Positions 7,024 to 11,411 of a stretch of DNA of 11,411 nucleotides are shown one piece after another. Source of the stretch: DAOTWP01 sp034435675 (lineage in GTDB: Bacteria > Chloroflexota > Anaerolineae > Aggregatilineales > Phototrophicaceae); the NCBI GenBank assembly GCA_034435675.1, contig DAOTWP010000152.1, positions 1 through 11,411 of the forward strand. The letters run 5' to 3'. The position numbers and the translations under genes were made by a program. Position 1 is the stretch's first letter; each line of letters starts with the position of its first letter. The notes beneath the pieces are model-generated. The model was not told the DNA's origin. It was given only the letters and a program-made list of their open reading frames with translations, and searched no databases.

Positions 7024-7830
7024 TCAGCGGCGATCCTGTTCGCCGGGGGTCCAGCCAAAGGGCGCGTTGTCATCCAGATAGGTAAACGGGTGGACTGGCG
7101 CAGGGGGCGCGTCCGGGGGCAGCGGCGCAGGTCCGGGCACGCTCTGGCGCAGTTCCTGCCGGGTGTTCAGGCGGCGTAAATCGGCGGCATAATAGATGCG
7201 CTTGCGGCGTTCCGCAGTCAGCACTACCCGCGCCACCCCGCGCGCCAGCACATCCACCGGCATCGGCGCAATTTGCCGCAGCCCCAACCATGACAGTGGG
7301 GGCGTATGCCCAAGCAGACTGATCAGTTGATAAAACGGGTGCCGCGGCAGCCCGCGCACATACAGCAGCGGGGCGCGAATGATTGTCGCTTGCAGCCCGA
7401 CGCGGGCAAGATACTGCTCTGACTCGCGCTTGGAGCGTAGATAACGGCGGCTGAGCCACGGCGCGCGCACGGCGCTCAGCAGCGTAATATGCGGCACGCC
7501 ATCGCTGACACACATATTGGCGACGTTGCGTGTGGAAATAAAGTTCAGACGGTGGAAATTCAAGCCCTGCGCGGGGTCGTCCGTGGCGCTGCCAATCGTA
7601 TGGACAACATGCATATGGCCGCGTCCGTGCCCGCGCAGACTCGCGGAATCCCAGACATCGGTGGTCCACCAGCGCACACGGTCCGCCAGCCCGCCCAACT
7701 GCTCCTCTGCGCCGGGGCGCACCAGCACACTCACATCCGCGCCTTCTGCCAGCAGCATCGCGGCAATGTGATTGCCCAGAAAACTGCCCCCACCTGTTAC
7801 CAGTACCCGCAACGGTGCTCTGGTCGTCAT
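7024..7830 (-). CDS. Atypical SDR, NAD(P)-binding epimerase/dehydratase-like protein
   Basis: The 268-residue protein has an N-terminal Rossmann motif VTGGGSFLG (11-19), an acidic/basic turn VLVRPG (35-40) and a YxxxK pair Y130/K134 in RRYLRSKRESE. This is the NmrA/NDUFA9-like atypical SDR pattern, in which the protein binds NAD(P)H and may act as a reductase, isomerase or redox-sensing scaffold. The C-terminus from about 230 is Pro-rich and variable. I chose ATG 7830 because it starts just before the Rossmann strand and has GGGG eight to eleven bases upstream. The open frame continues about 136 codons further, but that part resembles no protein and covers palindromic spacer DNA. The gene lies upstream of, and in the same direction as, the peroxidase fusion, but a 184-bp gap suggests separate control. 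The substrate is unknown. Confidence 0.8.
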   Translation of the reverse strand: MTTRAPLRVLVTGGGSFLGNHIAAMLLAEGADVSVLVRPGAEEQLGGLADRVRWWTTDVWDSASLRGHGRGHMHVVHTIGSATDDPAQGLNFHRLNFISTRNVANMCVSDGVPHITLLSAVRAPWLSRRYLRSKRESEQYLARVGLQATIIRAPLLYVRGLPRHPFYQLISLLGHTPPLSWLGLRQIAPMPVDVLARGVARVVLTAERRKRIYYAADLRRLNTRQELRQSVPGPAPLPPDAPPAPVHPFTYLDDNAPFGWTPGEQDRR

Positions 7831-7962
7831 GTTCTTTGCCCCATGTGCAATCTGCTTCCCGGAGTGAGCTGAGGCTGGCAAGCACAACCCCACAGGCAGC
7901 GGAGTTAACCCGTGCCGCCTATAGTAGTGTAGCGATCCTGACGGCAGGCGCATAGGGCGAGG

Positions 7963-7993
7963 CGAAAGCACAGCAGCACGGCAGTCGCTTTCG
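7963..7993. repeat. 7-bp inverted repeat with 17-bp loop
   Basis: CGAAAGC at 7963-7969 pairs with GCTTTCG at 7987-7993. No T-run follows on either strand. It lies 13 bp before the -35 box of the candidate plus-strand promoter, so it could be a binding site, or chance. Confidence 0.3.
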
Positions 7994-8005
7994 TCAGTTG
8001 AATAC

Positions 8006-8034
8006 TTGTCTAATTTTGTTAAAGTGGGCATAAT
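8006..8034 (+). promoter_or_regulatory. Candidate sigma-70-type promoter
   Basis: TTGTCT (8006-8011, four of six matches to TTGACA) and CATAAT (8029-8034, five of six to TATAAT) are separated by exactly 17 bp. Transcription would begin near 8041 and read toward recX, 470 bp away. It could drive a long recX leader or a separate small RNA beginning with the hairpin at 8063-8120. Prediction by eye only. Confidence 0.4.
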
Positions 8035-8062
8035 AACGATGTGGTCAAATGACGCGCAGCGA

Positions 8063-8120
8063 ACCATGCTGAGATCCCATGATACCCTGTATCCAGGGGT
8101 AGTATGGTGCATCAGCAGGT
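8063..8120. repeat. Long imperfect stem-loop with symmetric internal loops
   Basis: Paired blocks in order are ACC 8063-8065 with GGT 8118-8120, GCTGA 8068-8072 with TCAGC 8112-8116, CCAT 8077-8080 with ATGG 8104-8107, and ACCCTG 8084-8089 with CAGGGGT 8094-8100 (one bulged G). The loop is four bases. The gap between the last two helices is filled by a G-U and a T-A pair around one mismatch. It starts about 22 bp after the predicted start site near 8041, so it may be the 5' element of an RNA. Confidence 0.45.
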
Positions 8121-8150
8121 ACGCATCGCAAGACGGTCTGCGCTTTGAGC

Positions 8151-8176
8151 GCTTGAAATACAGGCTTGAAATACAG
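8151..8176. repeat. Perfect tandem duplication of a 13-bp unit
   Basis: GCTTGAAATACAG occurs twice with no gap (8151-8163 and 8164-8176). The unit length is not a multiple of three, which argues against selection as protein code and fits replication slippage or a paired binding site. Confidence 0.75.
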
Positions 8177-8283
8177 AAAGATCGCTGCCCTGAGGGCAGA
8201 TACAGTGATTGTGCCAATAAAACCCGCAGCCCTGACACGCGATGCAGGATGCGGGCAACTGGGAAGTTACATATGTCACAACA

Positions 8284-8297
8284 ACCGGCATGCCGGT
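8284..8297. repeat. Perfect 14-bp palindrome followed by a T-rich stretch
   Basis: ACCGGCATGCCGGT can form a five-pair stem with a CATG loop. On the plus strand the next bases are rich in T (TTATTTTCATTT region to about 8314). It could be a weak terminator for an RNA begun at 8041, or a protein-binding site. Confidence 0.35.
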
Positions 8298-8453
8298 GTG
8301 CTTATTTTCATTTCCTGTTCTGTGTGCCAGTTTCTGGTTGATTCAGCTCGCCTGAAATTGTGCCGGATTTAACGCAGGCGGCTGCGGCGTTGTGTGCGGC
8401 AGCCCCACTGTAAGGCATAATCGGATCCCCTTCTGGTTTCGCGCCTGCATGTT

Positions 8454-8484
8454 CAGCCGTGATGTCATTTTTTGACCACGGCTG
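8454..8484 (+). promoter_or_regulatory. Strong leader hairpin upstream of recX
   Basis: CAGCCGTG (8454-8461) pairs with CACGGCTG (8477-8484), and GTCA (8464-8467) with TGAC (8473-8476). This gives 12 pairs broken only by a two-base bulge, closed by a loop of five T. It ends 11 bp before the recX ribosome binding site. It falls inside the longer open frame from GTG 8459, which argues that this stretch is leader rather than coding. No T tail follows, so it is not a simple terminator. Confidence 0.55.
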
Positions 8485-8495
8485 TTACTATTTCC

Positions 8496-8500
8496 AGGGG
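8496..8500 (+). promoter_or_regulatory. Ribosome binding site deciding the recX start
   Basis: AGGGG lies nine bases before GTG 8510. That start gives VQKGVISALEVQ, matching the normal RecX N-terminus. The upstream GTG 8459 and ATG 8462 have no such site and would add residues without family resemblance. Confidence 0.65.
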
Positions 8501-8509
8501 ATTTGCGAC

Positions 8510-9184
8510 GTGCAAAAGGGCGTCATCAGCGCGCTGGAAGTGCAAAAACACGACCAGGAACGGGTCAGTGTGTTTCTGGATGGCGAATATGCCTTCAGCC
8601 TGAGCGCAATCGAAGCGGCAAAACTGCACAAAGGACAGCAGCTCTCCGCAGCGGACATCGAGCGCTTGCGTGACGCTGATGGGGTAATCCGCGCAGTAGA
8701 CAGCGCCGCACGCTTTTTGTCGTATCGCCCCCGCAGCAGTCAGGAAATCCGGCGGCACTTGTCCGATAAGGAGTTCACGCCGGAAACCATTGACGCCGCG
8801 CTGGAACGCCTGCGCGCGCTGGGGTATCTGGATGATGTGGCATTTTGCCGCTTCTGGGTCGAAAACCGCACGGCGTTCAAACCGCTGGGCAAACGCGCGC
8901 TGCGCTATGAGCTGCGCCAGAAGGGCATAGCAGACAGCATTATCACGGAAGTGCTGGGCGAACAGGATGACCGGGAACTCGCTTATCAGGCAGCGCAGCC
9001 GCGCATCAATCGTCTGCGCGGCAGCAGCAAGGCGGAATTCCGCAAAAAGCTGAGTGATTTTCTGGCGCGGCGTGGGTTTGCTTTTGATGTCTGCCGAGAG
9101 GTCATCGAACAACTGGCGGAAGAACTAACCGCCAGTGACCCGCCGTTCTTTGCCACTGAAGACACGGACGAAAATCTACCCTGA
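8510..9184 (+). CDS. recX: Regulatory protein RecX
   Basis: RecX binds RecA filaments and limits their growth, tuning recombination and the SOS response in the cytoplasm. The 224-residue protein begins with the ISALEVQKHDQERVSVFLDG segment (6-25). It is then built of short three-helix repeats. RFLSYRPRSSQEIRRHL (68-84) and LGYLDDVAFCRFWVENR (104-120) are the classic RecX signatures, and KRALRYELRQKGI (128-140) is the next repeat. The C-terminus is acidic. The length fits the family. recA is not in the window, so RecX is not encoded directly next to it. The downstream neighbour is rny, 180 bp away in the same direction. The leader carries a strong hairpin. I saw no obvious LexA-type box. Confidence 0.93.
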   Translation: MQKGVISALEVQKHDQERVSVFLDGEYAFSLSAIEAAKLHKGQQLSAADIERLRDADGVIRAVDSAARFLSYRPRSSQEIRRHLSDKEFTPETIDAALERLRALGYLDDVAFCRFWVENRTAFKPLGKRALRYELRQKGIADSIITEVLGEQDDRELAYQAAQPRINRLRGSSKAEFRKKLSDFLARRGFAFDVCREVIEQLAEELTASDPPFFATEDTDENLP

Positions 9185-9307
9185 CCGTAACCAGCGGCGC
9201 AGGGTGCACCTGATAAACAGTCAACCATGCAACAAATTGATCAACGGGACTGATAGAGACAACAGGAACTACCGGAAATGAACAACCACAACAGCAATAC
9301 ATCCAGG

Positions 9308-9356
9308 AAGGAGGAGCGCGGGGCTAGCAGCGCATTGTGCGCATAAGTTCCCCGCG
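9308..9356 (+). promoter_or_regulatory. Perfect Shine-Dalgarno followed by a stem-loop spacer before rny
   Basis: AAGGAGG at 9308-9314 is a full match to the 16S anti-Shine-Dalgarno, but no start codon lies within 6-12 bases of it. It is followed at 9317 by CGCGGGG (9317-9323), which pairs with CCCCGCG (9350-9356). An inner hairpin is GCGCA (9330-9334) with TGCGC (9338-9342). The eight bases after the stem lead to ATG 9365. Folding of the 40-nt stem would leave about 10 unpaired bases between Shine-Dalgarno and ATG, a normal distance. The rny ATG has no other good site directly upstream. Confidence 0.6.
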
Positions 9357-9364
9357 AACACGGT

Positions 9365-10903
9365 ATGGAGGGAGTGGTTATCGGCGTGCTCATCGGGCTG
9401 GTGCTCGGAGCCATTGGCGCAGTGGTGTTGTCGAATACGCTGCTGTCCAACCGCCTTCAGGAACGTCGCCAGAAAGCCGAGGACGAAGCACAGGCGGTGG
9501 TAAACAGCGCGAACACACGCGCGCAGGAAATAGTGCTGGATACGGAAACAAAAGCGAAGGCGCTGCTGGACGAAAGCGAACAAACCGCGCAGCGGCGGCG
9601 GCGTGAACTGGATGATGAAGATGAGCGTTTGCAGCGGCGGCGCAAGGAACTCGACAGCCGAGTCGAACGGCTGGAACAGCGCGAACAGCGCCAGAACAAA
9701 CGCCAGAGCGCGCTGGACAAAAAAGAAAATGATCTGAAGAAGCTGGAAGATGATCGCGCTGAGGAGCTTCAGCGTATCGCCCAGATGACGATGGACGAAG
9801 CACGTGCGGAAATGCTGCGCCTTGCCGAGCAGGAAGCCCGCAACGATATGGCGCGAATTATCCGCCAGGTCGAGGCAGAAGCGCGCGAAGAAGCGGATGC
9901 GCGCGCACGTGATGTGATCGCGCTGGCAGTGCAGCGTTTGGCATCCGAGCATGTTAGCGAAATTTCGGTGAGTGTGGTGCCGCTGCCCAGTGACGAAATG
10001 AAAGGGCGCATTATCGGGCGCAATGGGCGCAATATCCGCGCTTTTGAAATTGCCACCGGTGTGGACGTGATCGTTGACGATACGCCCGAAGCAGTCACAA
10101 TCAGCAGCTTTGACCCAGTGCGCCGCGAGATCGCCAAGCAGGCAATGGCAAAGCTGGTCACTGATGGGCGTATTCACCCCGCACGCATTGAAAAACTGGT
10201 CGAGGACGCCCGCGCTGAAGTAGAGCAGACGATCCGCGAAGAAGGTGAACGCGCTGCCTATGAAACCGGTGTGCACGGTCTGCACCCGGAAATCATCAAG
10301 CTGCTGGGGCGTCTGCGCTACCGCACCAGCTACGGACAAAACCAGCATTCACACGCCATCGAAACGGCGCATATCGCCGGAATGATCGCCGCAGAACTGG
10401 GGGCAGATGTGCAGATCGCCAAAACAGGCGGGCTGCTGCATGATATTGGTAAAGCAATTGACCACGAAGTTGAAGGTACACACGCGCTTATCGGAGCGGA
10501 TTTCCTCAAACGCTATGGCATGAAGGAAAAACGGGTCGTCAATGCGGTTGCCGCGCATCATCACGAGGTCGAACAGGAATGCGTTGAAGCGCTGATTGTC
10601 GAAGCGGCAGATGCCATCTCTGGCGCGCGCCCGGGCGCACGACGCGAAAGCCTGGAAACCTATATCAAACGGGTCAAAACGCTGGAAGAGATTGCCAACG
10701 GATTCGACGGTGTGGAGCAGAGCTACGCGCTCCAGGCTGGGCGTGAAGTGCGGATCATCGTGCGCCCGGAAACCGTTGACGATCTGTCCGCAATCCGCCT
10801 CGCACGCGACATCGCCCGGCAAATCGAGGAGTCGATGCAGTATCCGGGGCAGATCAAGGTCCACGTCATTCGTGAGACACGCGCTGTTGACTATGCTAAA
10901 TAA
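9365..10903 (+). CDS. rny: Ribonuclease Y
   Basis: RNase Y is a membrane-anchored endoribonuclease that starts bulk mRNA decay and processing in many bacteria lacking RNase E. The 512-residue protein has an N-terminal transmembrane helix (about 4-24), a long charged coiled coil (about 30-190), a KH RNA-binding domain with GRIIGRNGRN at 214-223, and an HD domain. The HD metal site includes H330 in QHSHAIETAHIAG, and H359-D360 in LLHDIGKA. The family ending IKVHVIRETRAVDYAK is intact and the length is typical. An in-frame TAA at 9344-9346 rules out a longer N-terminus. ATG 9365 is preferred. GTG 9386, preceded by GGGAG at 9370-9374, is an alternative that would remove seven residues. A clear terminator follows 51 bp after the stop. 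Confidence 0.97.
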   Translation: MEGVVIGVLIGLVLGAIGAVVLSNTLLSNRLQERRQKAEDEAQAVVNSANTRAQEIVLDTETKAKALLDESEQTAQRRRRELDDEDERLQRRRKELDSRVERLEQREQRQNKRQSALDKKENDLKKLEDDRAEELQRIAQMTMDEARAEMLRLAEQEARNDMARIIRQVEAEAREEADARARDVIALAVQRLASEHVSEISVSVVPLPSDEMKGRIIGRNGRNIRAFEIATGVDVIVDDTPEAVTISSFDPVRREIAKQAMAKLVTDGRIHPARIEKLVEDARAEVEQTIREEGERAAYETGVHGLHPEIIKLLGRLRYRTSYGQNQHSHAIETAHIAGMIAAELGADVQIAKTGGLLHDIGKAIDHEVEGTHALIGADFLKRYGMKEKRVVNAVAAHHHEVEQECVEALIVEAADAISGARPGARRESLETYIKRVKTLEEIANGFDGVEQSYALQAGREVRIIVRPETVDDLSAIRLARDIARQIEESMQYPGQIKVHVIRETRAVDYAK

Positions 10904-10954
10904 CCCCCAGCAGTAACACACGGTACACGCATTATCTGTATCAACCAACAAGCG

Positions 10955-10984
10955 AAAGGGCACACCGGCTGGCGTGCCCTTTTT
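10955..10984 (+). terminator. Rho-independent terminator of rny
   Basis: AAAGGGCAC (10955-10963) pairs with GTGCCCTTT (10974-10982) over nine bases, with a ten-base loop that can add two more pairs (CC/GG). The T tract runs 10980-10984. On the opposite strand the stem is followed by only three T, so it should work mainly for the plus strand. Confidence 0.9.
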
Positions 10985-10993
10985 GCTGCTTCG

Positions 10994-11030
10994 GTCTGTC
11001 CCCTGTGGGGAGTCCCTGCACAGAACAGAC
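10994..11030. repeat. Nested inverted repeat between rny and the BMP gene
   Basis: GTCTGT (10994-10999) pairs with ACAGAC (11025-11030), and inside it CCCC (11000-11003) pairs with GGGG (11007-11010) around TGT. It lies in the convergent spacer. There is no T-run, so its role is unclear. Confidence 0.3.
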
Positions 11031-11037
11031 TTTCAGG

Positions 11038-11065
11038 CGGGCTGGCACAACAGCGTACCAGCCCG
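11038..11065 (-). terminator. Possible terminator-like stem-loop downstream of the BMP gene
   Basis: CGGGCTGG (11038-11045) pairs with CCAGCCCG (11058-11065) over eight bases with a 12-base loop. It ends 11 bp past the minus-strand stop at 11077. The tract after it on the minus strand is not T-rich, so it may slow or protect transcript ends rather than terminate on its own. Confidence 0.4.
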
Positions 11066-11076
11066 GTTGTTATCAG

Positions 11077-11411
11077 CTAGCTGCCGGGAGTAGCTTCCGC
11101 GGTCGCTTCTGCCTCTGCGGCAGGCGCGGCTTCAGTCGCCTCGGCTGCTTCAGCAGTGGCTTCTTCTGCCGGTGCTTCCAGCAGTGCGCCGGACGCCGGG
11201 TCAACACCCGTCTCCAGTTCGCCGCTTGCCAGCAGCTCAAAGATCGCCTGCACCTGCGCTGTCACTTCTTCCGGCACCTGGGCATCGTGCGCGGGCGCAA
11301 AGCCCACCCCGTTGTTCGCCGCTTCCAGGATGTACAGTCCGCCGCCCAGCCACGACACTTCGCCGCCCGACAGCGCACCCACCATGTCGTACACCCCGAC
11401 ATCCACGCGCT
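11077..11411 (-). CDS. BMP-family (PnrA/Med-like) substrate-binding lipoprotein, C-terminal part
   Basis: About 110 residues are visible; the gene runs off the right edge. VDVGVYDMVGALSGGE, then GGGLYILEAANNGVGFAP and VPEEVTAQVQAIFELLASGE, match the end of basic-membrane-protein substrate-binding proteins. These surface lipoproteins usually capture nucleosides for an ABC importer. The N-terminal signal and lipobox are outside the window. After the domain, the last 35 or so residues are nearly only Ala, Glu, Thr and Pro, an acidic flexible tail beyond the usual family end. The window edge cuts the reading frame, so the GTG at 11404-11406 is probably internal. Transcription is convergent with rny. 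Substrate and permease partners cannot be seen. Confidence 0.8.
   Translation of the reverse strand, partial: RVDVGVYDMVGALSGGEVSWLGGGLYILEAANNGVGFAPAHDAQVPEEVTAQVQAIFELLASGELETGVDPASGALLEAPAEEATAEAAEATEAAPAAEAEATAEATPGS

Larger units (their letters stand above)
7831..8509. other. Divergent 679-bp spacer, no convincing gene, rich in palindromes
   Basis: This stretch separates the minus-strand SDR gene from plus-strand recX. It is less GC-rich than its flanks. It contains inverted repeats at 7963-7993, 8063-8120, 8140-8152, 8186-8198, 8223-8255, 8284-8297, 8380-8404 and 8454-8484. It also has a tandem 13-bp repeat (8151-8176) and a promoter match (8006-8034). A 100-codon frame starting at ATG 8039 exists but looks non-coding. 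No tRNA or recognised riboswitch was found. Confidence 0.6.

Noticed and set aside
7831..8238. N-terminal extension of the SDR gene by 136 codons
   Set aside because: The extension has no family resemblance and covers the palindromic spacer. ATG 7830 has a ribosome site and begins right at the Rossmann fold.
8006..8341. 111-codon (or 100-codon from ATG 8039) open frame on the plus strand
   Set aside because: No ribosome binding site, no recognisable domain, scattered Cys/Arg content, and it runs through hairpins and a 13-bp tandem repeat not divisible by three. It looks non-coding.
8370..8421. Cobalamin-riboswitch-like string (CCCACTGTAAGG) after a GGCTGC/GCAGCC stem
   Set aside because: The other conserved blocks of the cobalamin riboswitch are missing upstream and downstream, and recX is not a B12-related gene.
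8390..8421. Second promoter for recX (TTGTGT 8390-8395 and CATAAT 8416-8421)
   Set aside because: The spacing is 20 bp, too long for a normal sigma-70-type promoter, and the -35 box is weak.
9278..9346. 22-codon frame ahead of rny, in frame with it and ending in TAA 9344-9346
   Set aside because: No good ribosome site before its ATG and no recognisable peptide. It is kept only as a possible leader peptide in the rny finding, not as a gene.

Overview
The window looks like chromosomal DNA of a GC-rich (roughly 58-60 %), probably Chloroflexota (Anaerolineae-like) bacterium. This is inferred from gene content and protein flavour: RNase Y with an N-terminal anchor, a short RecX, a BMP-family lipoprotein with an Ala/Glu tail, and Alg5-like and WbbL-like glycosyltransferases. 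No 16S rRNA or other decisive marker is present, so the taxonomy is tentative. No rRNA, tRNA, CRISPR array, insertion sequence or phage gene was seen.

Positions 1-4549 (+ strand) are a tightly packed surface-polysaccharide run. It holds the last 21 codons of an upstream gene, an RmlD-type sugar-nucleotide reductase, a WbbL-like GT2, an Alg5/DPM1-like GT2, RNase HII (rnhB) and a GT4. After a 47-bp gap behind the partial gene, the spacings are 1 bp, 18 bp, a 47-bp overlap and 4 bp, so co-transcription is likely. The sugar genes would make and transfer deoxysugar or hexose units; rnhB appears to be a housekeeping passenger. The run ends tail to tail with a 17-bp overlap into the next gene.

Positions 4533-7830 (- strand) hold a 768-aa exported protein that fuses a two-heme MauG/CcpA-type peroxidase to a right-handed parallel beta-helix. 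Upstream of it lies a short atypical SDR NAD(P)-binding protein. A cluster of regularly spaced inverted GTGCC half-sites sits 73-100 bp upstream of the fusion gene.

Positions 7831-8509 are a divergent, gene-poor 679-bp spacer, unusually rich in palindromes, with a tandem 13-bp repeat, one good promoter match and a strong hairpin just before recX. Positions 8510-10903 (+) carry recX and rny (RNase Y). The rny leader has a perfect Shine-Dalgarno sequence separated from the ATG by a 40-nt stem-loop, which may bring the two together. A clear intrinsic terminator follows rny. The window ends in the C-terminus of a minus-strand BMP-family substrate-binding lipoprotein (11077-11411).

The strongest leads are the peroxidase/beta-helix fusion, the structured rny ribosome binding site, the palindrome-rich spacer and the operator-like array. 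Most other genes are ordinary members of known families.
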